Positions 7,888 to 15,503 of a stretch of DNA of 35,960 bases are shown here, one piece after another. A program made the translations under genes and the position numbers. Source of the DNA: Methanobacteriota archaeon (GTDB lineage: Archaea; Halobacteriota; Halobacteria; Halobacteriales; Halalkalicoccaceae); assembly GCA_022561895.1 (NCBI GenBank), contig JADFQH010000003.1, forward strand, positions 2,448 through 38,407, read 5' to 3'. Every line of letters begins with the position of its first letter. Positions within the stretch are counted from its first letter, which is position 1. The notes below the pieces were generated by a model that did not search any database, was not told the DNA's origin, and was given only the letters and a program-made list of their open reading frames with translations.

Positions 7888-8304
7888 ATGCGCGGTACGG
7901 GCATTCTGGCCACGTGGCCGTCGCCATTGGCGAACTCGTACGTCATGAAATTCACCGAAGCCCGTGACTCGCTTGCGCCGCTCCAGCAACCCGACTCAGA
8001 AAATGCGGGCTCCGACCAGCTCGATTCGCTTCGCGAGACACAATCCCAGCTCGAGGACGTTATACTGTCGGACAGAACGGTTGATACAGTCGCCAACGGC
8101 CGTCCCCGGCGATGAACTATCAAAGCCTCTGTCCGATAGTATAGCTACGATCTCGAAACCGAACAGGAGAATGTCGCCTCACTCGAAGCGGAACACACCG
8201 AACTCACCGAGGAACTCGACGAAATTATCTCCCAACTGCAGACGGTCATCCAGTTCAACGAGCAAACCACTGACGGGTGGTTACGATCGTTCGCCTTCGC
8301 ATGA
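7888..8304 (+). pseudogene. Coiled-coil protein gene split by a TA-flanked element
   Basis: Codons from 7888 (or ATG 7945, MKFTEARDS) read to QSQLEDV at about 8061, where a 79-bp element introduces a stop (TGA 8113-8115). After the element the same frame resumes as SYDLETEQENVASLEAE and ends at TGA 8302-8304. Deleting the element plus one TA copy (81 bp, 27 codons) restores one uninterrupted frame of about 111 residues, or 92 from ATG 7945. Its second half is a heptad-rich coiled coil (LEAEHTELTEELDEIISQLQ). No family is recognised. Because the frame survives on both sides, the insertion is probably recent relative to the decay around it. Confidence 0.7.
8061..8143. mobile_element. 79-bp TA-flanked miniature element (MITE-like), copy 1
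   Basis: The element lies at 8063-8141 between TA dinucleotides at 8061-8062 and 8142-8143. Its ends (with TA) are 16-base inverted repeats, 8061-8076 and 8128-8143, with one mismatch (core TACTGTCGGACAGA). A copy with closely related ends is at 10588-10694. It encodes nothing. Duplication of TA on insertion is typical of IS630/Tc1-type transposases, which would have to act in trans; no such transposase is in the window. Confidence 0.75.
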
Positions 8305-8340
8305 AAACAGCTCATCTGAACACCGCCTTAGGCACAACTG

Positions 8341-8348
8341 TTTTATTT
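8341..8348 (+). promoter_or_regulatory. TATA box of the tetR-MATE operon
   Basis: TTTTATTT is centred about 30 bases before GTG 8375 but only about 15 before ATG 8360. Transcription should therefore start near 8370, inside the palindrome at 8357-8374. Confidence 0.5.
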
Positions 8349-8356
8349 GTTGGAAC

Positions 8357-8374
8357 TGAATGAACGTTCAATCA
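8357..8374. promoter_or_regulatory. Palindromic operator-like site over the TetR start
   Basis: An 18-base palindrome with the core TGAACGTTCA and flanking TGA and TCA matches its reverse complement at 16 of 18 positions. Its size and TGAA/TTCA form fit a TetR-family operator. It overlaps the predicted transcription start of its own regulator gene, which fits autorepression of the tetR-MATE operon. Confidence 0.6.
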
Positions 8375-9004
8375 GTGAGTTCATATGCGTTCTTTGACGA
8401 CGAACCAGCCGACACCCGAGCGGCTATCATGCAGGCAACGTACCGGGCGCTCTGTGAGCACGGCTACGCCGGGCTGACGATTCAACGAATTGGCGACGAG
8501 TTCCCGAAAAGCAAGTCGCTTCTCTACCATCATTACGACGGCAAGGACGCGCTGTTGGTCGAGTTCCTCTCGTTCATGCTCAGACGCTTCGAAGCGACGA
8601 TACCGGATCGGGAGTACGAGGACGCCCGCGACCAGCTTACTGCGATCTTCGATCACACACTTCCACGAGATCCTGCTCCCGAGCGCGCGCAGTTCAGGGC
8701 TGCGATGGTCGAGCTGCGTGCGCAAGCCACTACCAATAGAGCCTACCGGACGCACTTCACCCGGAACGACCGGTTCTTCCGCGAGCGCTTCGCCGCGGTC
8801 GTCCGGAGAGGGATCGAGGAGGGTGTGTTCCGCGAGGTCGATCCGGATCGGGTCGCCGCGATGGTGGTTGCGACGATCCATGGCGCGATGCAGGAAGAAG
8901 CAACGACCAACGGCGCTGAGAGCGCACACGTCCGAGAGGAGCTACGGGCCTACGTTCGGTCCCAACTGCTCGCAGAGAACGTCACGCCGGAGACGATCGG
9001 ATGA
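8360..9004 (+). CDS. TetR/AcrR family transcriptional regulator
   Basis: A 214-residue (or 209-residue) DNA-binding regulator. The N-terminal TetR domain includes ATYRALCEHGYAGLTIQRI and the recognition helix region KSKSLLYHHYDGKDALL; the rest is a ligand-binding helical domain. ATG 8360 is the longest start, but it lies inside the palindrome and too near the TATA box, so GTG 8375 (giving MSSYAFFDDEP) is a good alternative. The gene overlaps the MATE transporter by four bases (ATGA), so the two are one transcript. I infer that it represses the pump and itself through the palindrome until a toxic ligand binds. Confidence 0.88.
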   Translation: MNVQSVSSYAFFDDEPADTRAAIMQATYRALCEHGYAGLTIQRIGDEFPKSKSLLYHHYDGKDALLVEFLSFMLRRFEATIPDREYEDARDQLTAIFDHTLPRDPAPERAQFRAAMVELRAQATTNRAYRTHFTRNDRFFRERFAAVVRRGIEEGVFREVDPDRVAAMVVATIHGAMQEEATTNGAESAHVREELRAYVRSQLLAENVTPETIG

Positions 9005-10521
9005 GCAAGGGCGAGACTGACCGGGCTGTCGATGTCGTCAACGGCGGACTGGTGTGGCCGCTGGTCGTGCTGTCCGTTCCCATCGTCCTGACGAACCTGC
9101 TCATGGTGGGGTACAACCTCGCCGACACCTTTTGGGTCGGGCGGTTGGGCCAAGAGGCCGTCTCGGCACTGTCCTTTTCGTGGGCGATCATCTTTCTCGT
9201 CATCAGCTTCGCGATCGGATTTAACGTCGCTGGAACGGTACTGGTCGCCCAGAACAAGGGCGCTGGCAATATCGGGAGGATCAGCCACGTTGCCGGACAG
9301 ACGGTCACGTTCGTCTTCTTGCTATCGATAGCGTTCGGCGTCATCGGCTTTTTCCTCTCGCCGTCCCTGCTCCGGCTCATCGGGGCCGAACCAGGTACGC
9401 TAGAGTACGAGTACGCCCTCGTTTACACCCAGACCGAGTTCATCGGCATGCCGTTTATTTTTGCCTTTTTCGTCTTCCAATCGCTGTTGCAGGGTTGGGG
9501 CGACACCAAAACGCCGTTCTATCTCATGAGCGCAAGCGTCGCGCTCAACGTCGTGATCGACCCGTTTTTCATCCTCGGATTCCAGGAGAACGTCGTCTTC
9601 GCGTGGTTCGGTCTCGAAGCGCTCGAAGCACAGCTGTACGCACTCACGGGCTTTGCGGGCTGGGAAGTCCAAGGCGCGGCGCTCGCGACGATCCTCTCTC
9701 GGGGGCTTGCCGCCGGAATCGGAATCTGGCTCCTCCTTTCGGGTCGGGTCGGCATCCAGCTTTCGTCGAGTGACTTCCGGCTTCGGGCGGAAACGGTAAA
9801 ACAGCTCATCACGATCGGCACGCCCGCGAGCGTCGAGATAAGTACGAAGGCTTTTAGTGTCACTATTCTGACCGCGCTCGTGGCGCTCGCTGGCCCGACG
9901 CCGGTCGCCGGGTACGGGATCGGAACCCGTATTACATCGATGGTCGTGCTGCCAGCGCTCGGGCTCGCACGCGGCGTCGAGACCGTCGTCGGGCAGAATC
10001 TCGGCGCTAAACAGGTCGAGCGCGCCAAACGCGGTGTGTTCGCCGCGAGTGGGATCATTGCGGGCTGTCTGCTCGTTTTCAGTCTCTTCGTCTACGTTCT
10101 TGCAGACCCCATCATCGGCGTCTTTATCACCGGATCCGGCGCGGCCGAAGTGATAGAAATCGGCGCGGAGTATCTCCGGATCGTCAGCGTCTCGTACGTC
10201 TTCCTCGGCGTCTTTTACATCGTGCAGGGTGCGTTCCGCGGCAGCGGAAGCACGCGGATCGCAATGACGTTCGCGATCATCGGCTTCATCGTCCTCCGGC
10301 CGATACTAGCATACGCTTTCGCCGAACCCATGGGGATGGGCGCGAGCGGTGTCTTCCTCGGGGACGCCCTGACGAACGTCGTCATCGTCGTTCTCGCCGG
10401 ACTGTACCTCCTTCGTGGGACGTGGACCGACAACGTGATCGAGGACGAACCTGAAGGGGGTCCCGTGACCGACGCCGGAGAGCACGCAACGGCAACGAGC
10501 GGCGGGGGCGAGGACGACTGA
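9001..10521 (+). CDS. MATE family multidrug efflux transporter
   Basis: A 506-residue polytopic membrane protein of the MATE family, which exports drugs or organic cations by sodium or proton antiport. About twelve membrane segments are visible. Family motifs include NLADTFWVGRLG in helix 1-2, QGWGDTKTPF and NVVIDPFFILG mid-N-half, and the repeated pattern in the C-half (VVGQNLGAKQVERAKRG, FRGSGSTRIAM). The C-terminal tail is acidic and glycine-rich. It starts within the tetR stop (ATGA), and its TGA is the first part of palindrome copy B. The substrate is unknown. Confidence 0.92.
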   Translation: MSKGETDRAVDVVNGGLVWPLVVLSVPIVLTNLLMVGYNLADTFWVGRLGQEAVSALSFSWAIIFLVISFAIGFNVAGTVLVAQNKGAGNIGRISHVAGQTVTFVFLLSIAFGVIGFFLSPSLLRLIGAEPGTLEYEYALVYTQTEFIGMPFIFAFFVFQSLLQGWGDTKTPFYLMSASVALNVVIDPFFILGFQENVVFAWFGLEALEAQLYALTGFAGWEVQGAALATILSRGLAAGIGIWLLLSGRVGIQLSSSDFRLRAETVKQLITIGTPASVEISTKAFSVTILTALVALAGPTPVAGYGIGTRITSMVVLPALGLARGVETVVGQNLGAKQVERAKRGVFAASGIIAGCLLVFSLFVYVLADPIIGVFITGSGAAEVIEIGAEYLRIVSVSYVFLGVFYIVQGAFRGSGSTRIAMTFAIIGFIVLRPILAYAFAEPMGMGASGVFLGDALTNVVIVVLAGLYLLRGTWTDNVIEDEPEGGPVTDAGEHATATSGGGEDD

Positions 10522-10711
10522 TAAGGGTGGTTGTAACTGTTTACTGGTGATCGCTTGTGTGGGTCGGCGATCACCGGTAAGGGACTATACTGTCGGTCAT
10601 GGGAGATTGAACGGCGGTGATCGATCCGAATAACAACAGCACGTCAGCTGCCCGGCTTTGCCATCGCCGCTTTACGTACTTATGACCGACAGTATACAAC
10701 CACCCTTATGA
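10519..10711. repeat. Stop-codon double palindrome, copy B, carrying an insert
   Basis: Outer arms 10521-10535 and 10695-10709 are a perfect 15-base inverted repeat; inner arms TTACTGGTGATCGC (10541-10554) and GCGATCACCGGTAA (10567-10580) pair with one mismatch. The left end is the MATE stop codon (TGATAAGG). Between GGGAC-TA and CAACC, where copy C has an uninterrupted GGGACTACAAC, a 107-bp element has inserted at 10588-10694. Confidence 0.8.
10586..10696. mobile_element. 107-bp TA-flanked miniature element, copy 2, nested in palindrome B
   Basis: The element (10588-10694) has ends TACTGTCGGTCAT and ATGACCGACAGTA. With the flanking TA pairs, 10586-10600 and 10682-10696 are a perfect 15-base inverted repeat. 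Its ends match those of the element at 8063-8141, but the interior differs. Comparison with palindrome copy C shows the empty site was a single TA. It has no coding capacity. Confidence 0.75.
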
Positions 10712-10846
10712 CGATCGCAGCGCAACACACCTCCACCGGGGTGCGCTGGTGGCCTTATCGGGAGGAAGCACACTCGAAACGTGATTCTGCGCGTCGATGT
10801 GAAATCAGAATCTACTTACCGATCTATCACATCATATTTGTTACGT

Positions 10847-11923
10847 ATGAAGAAACACAGTTCGCGCAGATCGTTCATCGCGCTGGGAGGGGCGACCGTG
10901 GCCGCATTGGCCGGGTGCATCGGAGAGAACGGCGAGAACGGTCGAAACGGAGCGGACAACGGTGAAGAAGGGTTTCCTTCGCATGATCTCCCACGACACA
11001 GCGAGTGGGTAGCGACTGAAACCCACGACGGGGACGTCTTCTTCACCCATCTCGACTGGGCGGTGCTCGACGACCTCGATAGCGAGGGCGGCGAGGACGA
11101 GGAGGACACCGAAGACGTCATCGAGGAGATCCCGATCCTCGGGCTCCCGCTCTATGGCGGTCTCATCAGCCCGCTCGCCGTCTTCGGCATCGCCTTTTAC
11201 CCGTTTTCGGGGGACGTGCTTCCCGAAAACGGACAGACCGCCGAGGGCGTTGGCACCGAAACGATGACGTGGGCCGGCGAGGCGCTCGTTTTTCAGGGGG
11301 AGTACGATCCCGCCGTCTTCGCCGACCAGTACGCAGACGGGTTCGAGGAGACCGACGGGCGCGAGGGCTTTACGCTCTACGTCGGCGACGACGAGTTCAC
11401 CGAGGGGATGGCCTACGCTGTCTCGGAGGAGACGCTCGTCGTCGGCATGATGCCCGGCGACGACGATGAGTACGTTCCTGAAAATATTGTTTCCGACGCA
11501 CTCGAGCGCTACGGCGATTCGACGGGTCGCGTGGTCGACGAGGACGACGGTCAGTGGCTCTTCGAGACGACCGGCGAGGCGCGGATGGCCTTCGGCGCGT
11601 GGCAGACCGATGATCTCATGGCCGCGCTCGCTCCCGATGAGGGAGGAGACGAGGATGTCGATAACGGACCGGACGCGGAACCCGATGTCGAGGACAACCC
11701 GGTTTTCGACGCCGTCGAAAGCCTCGTCAACAACATCGTGTTCACCGTCGAGGACGGCGAGATGCACGATATCGAAGCCCGGTTTTCCGGGATCTATCCC
11801 GACGAGGCGGTTCCCTCCGAGGACGAGGTAAGAGAGCACCTTATCGGGGTGGAGGACGTGCCCCACGAGATCGTGATCGACGGCAACAGGGTCCACGCGA
11901 CGGCGACGTTCGAGGAGCTGTAA
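10847..11923 (+). CDS. Tat-exported lipoprotein of unknown function
   Basis: A 358-residue predicted surface lipoprotein. The N-terminus MKKHSSRRSFIALGG has a twin-arginine motif, then a short hydrophobic stretch and the lipobox LAGC (Cys at about residue 24), followed by a Gly/Asn/Glu-rich linker. Start ATG 10847 was chosen because it places RR at residues 7-8; an in-frame ATG at 10781 would add 22 non-signal residues. The mature part is very acidic with DE-rich low-complexity loops (near residues 75-90 and 265-290). No catalytic motif is recognised. It stands alone; a substrate-binding or envelope role is only a guess. Confidence 0.8.
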   Translation: MKKHSSRRSFIALGGATVAALAGCIGENGENGRNGADNGEEGFPSHDLPRHSEWVATETHDGDVFFTHLDWAVLDDLDSEGGEDEEDTEDVIEEIPILGLPLYGGLISPLAVFGIAFYPFSGDVLPENGQTAEGVGTETMTWAGEALVFQGEYDPAVFADQYADGFEETDGREGFTLYVGDDEFTEGMAYAVSEETLVVGMMPGDDDEYVPENIVSDALERYGDSTGRVVDEDDGQWLFETTGEARMAFGAWQTDDLMAALAPDEGGDEDVDNGPDAEPDVEDNPVFDAVESLVNNIVFTVEDGEMHDIEARFSGIYPDEAVPSEDEVREHLIGVEDVPHEIVIDGNRVHATATFEEL

Positions 11924-12300
11924 CCGCTGTCCGCGTCGGAGGACTTTGGCAGGATACAGGGATGAGCTCCGATATCCATCCCTGTTGGCGAGGCGGACGC
12001 CTTCGCCGAGCGCTCCGGCTGTTTTTCGCGCGTGAGATCGTACTGGCTGATGAAACGACGGTACTGACCGGATTTTGGGATCAATACGTTTCCCGGTATC
12101 AGCATCACCCGCTGAAACACATCGATAGAGGGGCGTCGATGACGCGATCACGGAGTATAAGCCTGCGGTTCAGCGGAGCGAGGCTGACAATGCATGCCAT
12201 AGAACTAAGTGCTGTTTGCCGGAGTATCCACTGTGTTGATGTTACGACTCCGAGCGGCTGGATCCCTCTCGGATGCTAACGGGAACGGGGGACGGTTTCG
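11924..12300. other. Intergenic region with one 3' hairpin
   Basis: About 377 bases. A clean hairpin (ACAGGGATG at 11956-11964, CATCCCTGT at 11977-11985, 9-base arms, 12-base loop) lies 33 bases after the lipoprotein stop and may end its transcript, although no T-run follows it. The short open frames in the rest have non-haloarchaeal composition. No clear TATA box precedes the next gene. Confidence 0.5.
11956..11985 (+). terminator. Hairpin after the lipoprotein gene
   Basis: Perfect 9-base inverted repeat with a 12-base loop just downstream of the stop codon at 11923. The role as a terminator or 3'-end stabiliser is inferred from position only. Confidence 0.35.
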
Positions 12301-13260
12301 ATGACCCCCATTGGCTATCACGCCTCGCACGAACAGTTCGCGCCAAGCGACCTCTTGGAGTGGGTGCAGCTCGCAGAGGATCACGGCTTTGCGGACTGTC
12401 TGGCGTCGGATCACTTCCATCCGTGGAGCGAGCAGCAGGGCGAATCGGGGTTCGTCTGGTCGTGGCTCGGGTCGGCGATGGAGGCAACCTCGATGCGCTT
12501 TGGGACCGTCAACGCGCCCGGCTATCGCTATCATCCCGCGATCATCGCACAGGCAGCGGCGACCCTCCGAGAGATCTATCCCGAGCGGTTCTTTCTCGCC
12601 GTCGGCAGCGGCCAACTGATCAACGAGGGGATTACGGGGACCGACTGGCCGGTAAAGGAGGAGCGAAACGCCCGGCTCGAAGAGTGCACGGAGATCATGC
12701 GACGGCTCTTCGAGGGCGAGCAGGTGACCCATCACGGTCATGTGGATGTCGAAAAGGCGAAACTCTACTCACGGCCCGAAACGGCTCCACCAGTAATCGG
12801 CGCGGCGCTGTCGGAAGAAACAGCAAAATGGCTCGCCAAGTGGGCCGACGGCATGATCACGATCGCCACGCCGAACCAGGAGGAGGACGCCGCGCGCGTC
12901 GAGGCGTTCCGGGAGAACGCACCCGACAAACCGGTCTATCTCAAGGCCCAACACTCCTATGACGCCGACGACGAGGCAGCCCTCGAAGGTGCCTACGAGC
13001 AGTGGCGAAACCAGTGCGTTCCGGGGCCGGTGACCCAGCAGCTTCGAACCCCCGAGGAGTACGACCAGCTAGGTGAGCAGCTGACGGCGGAGCACGCCGA
13101 GGCGAACATTCGAATCTCCGCCGACCTCGACGACCACATCGAGTGGCTCGACAACGATCTCGACCTCGGCGTCGAGCGGGTGTTCGTCCACAACGTGAAC
13201 ACGAATCAGGAGACGTTCATCGAGGCGTTCGGCGAGAGCGTGCTGCCGGCGTTCGACTGA
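12301..13260 (+). CDS. LLM-class flavin-dependent oxidoreductase (TIGR03885-like)
   Basis: A 319-residue luciferase-like monooxygenase family TIM-barrel enzyme, cytoplasmic, using FMN or F420. The N-terminus IGYHASHEQFAPSDLL, the SDHFHPWSEQQG segment and APGYRYHPAIIAQAAATL match what I remember of the TIGR03885 subgroup of flavin-dependent LLM oxidoreductases. Further motifs are FLAVGSGQLINE and the C-terminal VERVFVHNVN, typical of these proteins. The substrate is unknown. It is transcribed alone, between a lipoprotein and a membrane protein, neither of which hints at a function. Confidence 0.85.
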   Translation: MTPIGYHASHEQFAPSDLLEWVQLAEDHGFADCLASDHFHPWSEQQGESGFVWSWLGSAMEATSMRFGTVNAPGYRYHPAIIAQAAATLREIYPERFFLAVGSGQLINEGITGTDWPVKEERNARLEECTEIMRRLFEGEQVTHHGHVDVEKAKLYSRPETAPPVIGAALSEETAKWLAKWADGMITIATPNQEEDAARVEAFRENAPDKPVYLKAQHSYDADDEAALEGAYEQWRNQCVPGPVTQQLRTPEEYDQLGEQLTAEHAEANIRISADLDDHIEWLDNDLDLGVERVFVHNVNTNQETFIEAFGESVLPAFD

Positions 13261-13473
13261 TACCCGGCGGTCCGCGAGTGGGTCGTGGAGCGATCTGAGT
13301 CGATCAGAAAGATCTGATACCCAACGGGATAGCTTGGTTTCACTTAGACAGGGCGCATCTGCCGGGGGAGAGAGTATGTCAATTGGTTACGTTCTCTCAT
13401 ACACTAATCCGTTTCGTTGAAACGAACGTGAATACGAGTTCGTCGTCGATCGCTCCGATGGGTGGTGTTTGAA

Positions 13474-15066
13474 ATGTCCGAAAAAGACGGGATAGATAGG
13501 AACGTACAAACGGTTTCGCTTTCGAAATCGTTTGACGATGAACGACTGTGGCTGTTCGTTGCCCTCCTTACTGGTTCGATCGTTACCGCGAGTTACTATC
13601 TTTCTAACCCCTACCCGTCGTACGCGACGGCGCTGTTTCCACATATGGCGGAGGTGTTGCTCGAAAACGGCTATCGGAGACCCGAGACGATCCCCCTCTA
13701 TACGGCGGGTGGCATCCCCTTTGCATATCCGCCACTTTTGTTCTACGTGATGGCGATCCTGATCGATCTCGGGATCAATCCGTTCGAACTCATCAGACTG
13801 CTACCCGGAATCAGCTTCGTTCTCGCGCTGATCCCCTATTTCTATCTCGCTCGTGAGTTTCTCTCGGTGCGGGAAGCCGGTTTTGCGACGGTCATTCTCG
13901 CGGTCGCTCCACAGGTCGTTCGCTGGCACATCTCGGGGGGTGGCACAGTGAGAAGTCCCGCCTTTCTGTTCATGCTCGCCGGGTTATACGTCGGCGTTCG
14001 GTTGTTCAAAACCGGCGACAGACGCTATATCCTCCCCGGTGCGCTGCTGTACGGGTTGACGATGCTCACCCATCCGGTGTACATGGCGTACTTCGGGATC
14101 TCGTATCTCGTTTTCTTTGCCGTCTTTTCGCGGTCGGCCCGTGGCCTGTTGTCCGGCGCTGGCGTTGCGCTGGGCGGTACGCTCGTCGGCGCGCCGTGGT
14201 GGCTCTTCGTCGTTCGTACTCATGGATACGAACCCATTCTAAACGCCTCGGATACTCACGGTGGTCTCGGGGCGGACTTTGCGGAAGCCATCGATGCAGT
14301 ACTGCTCTTTCATTACGGCACATATCCTTCTGAGATAATTCTCGGCTTTCTCGTTCTCGCCGGGGCAATATACCTGCTCTCGAAGCGACAGTACGCGCTG
14401 CCGATCTGGTTTGTCCTCACTGCTGTTGTGATCTCCCAGCTCCGGTTTGCGTACATCCCCGGTGCGATGTTGATCGCTGCGGCGGTCGCGGGCGGGGTCG
14501 TCCCATGGTTTGCGGAGGTTGCCGCTGGACGAGGCGAACGTGGGAGAACAACCATTATGACCGTGGCGTTCGCTGCAGTGCTCTTGACGACGACGTGGTT
14601 CGGGGCGCTTTACGTGACGGGCGATCCACCCGGCGAGGACAGAAACGCGATGTCCTCGTACGTCGATCACGGCGATATCGAGGCGATGGAATGGGTCGAA
14701 GTGGAAACCCCACCCGATGCGGAGTTCGTCGTCCTCGGTGATCAGGCAGAATGGTTCCCCTACGTTGCCGAGCGCACGAGCCTCGTCGGCCCGTGGGGCG
14801 TCGAGTGGATCTCTCCCGAAGCGTACGACCATCATCGGCTCCTTCATGGCGATCTCACCCGGTGTTCCGACGAGGCGTGCGTGAGCGACCACCTCGACGA
14901 ACACACCGTCGAGGCCGACTACGTGTACGTCCCGGCAGGCGAGTACACCCTCGGCGGGGGCGTTCGAACACAGGACGAAGCGATGCGCGAAACGATGGTC
15001 GAAAGCGAGCGCTACGATCTCGTCTACGAGAACGAGAGCGCGCTGGTCTTCGAAGTCACCGAGTAG
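13474..15066 (+). CDS. Polytopic membrane protein, GT-C-like
   Basis: A 530-residue integral membrane protein with roughly ten to twelve hydrophobic helices in residues 25-380 and a soluble, outward-facing C-terminal domain of about 150 residues with a Cys pair (CSDEAC). The layout (short N-terminal loop after helix 1 with PSYATALFPHMAEVL, many helices, C-terminal extracytoplasmic domain) resembles GT-C glycosyltransferases or PMT/ArnT-like mannosyltransferases, which use lipid-linked sugars. I do not see a certain catalytic DxD/ExD in the first loop, so this is only a fold-level suggestion. Start ATG 13474 was preferred to 13462 because GGTGG precedes it. It stands alone. Confidence 0.75.
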   Translation: MSEKDGIDRNVQTVSLSKSFDDERLWLFVALLTGSIVTASYYLSNPYPSYATALFPHMAEVLLENGYRRPETIPLYTAGGIPFAYPPLLFYVMAILIDLGINPFELIRLLPGISFVLALIPYFYLAREFLSVREAGFATVILAVAPQVVRWHISGGGTVRSPAFLFMLAGLYVGVRLFKTGDRRYILPGALLYGLTMLTHPVYMAYFGISYLVFFAVFSRSARGLLSGAGVALGGTLVGAPWWLFVVRTHGYEPILNASDTHGGLGADFAEAIDAVLLFHYGTYPSEIILGFLVLAGAIYLLSKRQYALPIWFVLTAVVISQLRFAYIPGAMLIAAAVAGGVVPWFAEVAAGRGERGRTTIMTVAFAAVLLTTTWFGALYVTGDPPGEDRNAMSSYVDHGDIEAMEWVEVETPPDAEFVVLGDQAEWFPYVAERTSLVGPWGVEWISPEAYDHHRLLHGDLTRCSDEACVSDHLDEHTVEADYVYVPAGEYTLGGGVRTQDEAMRETMVESERYDLVYENESALVFEVTE

Positions 15067-15121
15067 TAGGGGTGACGAACCTCCCCACAACGTTGATCTG
15101 TCTCCGCGATGGTTAGCCTCC

Positions 15122-15379
15122 ATGGCAGCATACGACACCGACGAGGTCGTTCTCGTCGACGGCGCTCGGACGCCACACGGCACTCTCTTGGGATCGCTCG
15201 CCGACGTCTCGGCAGTCGACCTCGCGCGGGTCGCGCTTGACGGGTTGGTCGAAAGGATCGAGATCGGAGGCGAGACCGTCGAGTGGGTCTGTCTCGGCAA
15301 CACCGGTCGCGAAGCGGTATAGACGTGGGTGGAGCGCGTCGAGCGCGATCACCCGGTCCCGCCAACGAAAATCGAGTAA
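15122..15379 (+). pseudogene. Thiolase N-terminal fragment
   Basis: The 66 codons from ATG 15122 to TAG 15320 read EVVLVDGARTPHGTLLGSL and DLARVALDGLVERIEI, the start of an acetyl-CoA acetyltransferase (thiolase, usually about 385 residues). Just after VEWVCLGN, where thiolases continue toward the active-site Cys, the thiolase sequence stops. The same frame after the TAG stays open to 15379 (TWVERVERDHPVPPTK) but is not thiolase and may be the tail of another lost gene. No active-site Cys or His is present, so the product cannot be a thiolase. Confidence 0.7.
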
Positions 15380-15450
15380 CGACGTTCCTAAACGGGTGAG
15401 AATGGTGCCGTGTGTCACTTACTGGATCTGCGGTCACGTGACGGTTCAGA

Positions 15451-15458
15451 TTTATAAC
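15451..15458 (+). promoter_or_regulatory. TATA box of the gamma-glutamyltransferase gene
   Basis: TTTATAAC lies about 50 bases before GTG 15504, predicting a transcript start near 15480 and a leader of about 25 bases. Confidence 0.5.
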
Positions 15459-15503
15459 TTGCCAGTAGAAATCGCTTATTGAGACCCTCCCAGTAGACGG
15501 GAT

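Noticed and set aside
10841..12151. 436-codon minus-strand frame over the lipoprotein gene
   Set aside because: Long only because high-GC haloarchaeal genes have few stops on the opposite strand; no recognisable protein, while the plus strand has a Tat-lipobox signal.
11962..12279. Possible small gene between lipoprotein and LLM oxidoreductase
   Set aside because: Composition is not haloarchaeal, the start lies inside a hairpin, and there is no family match.
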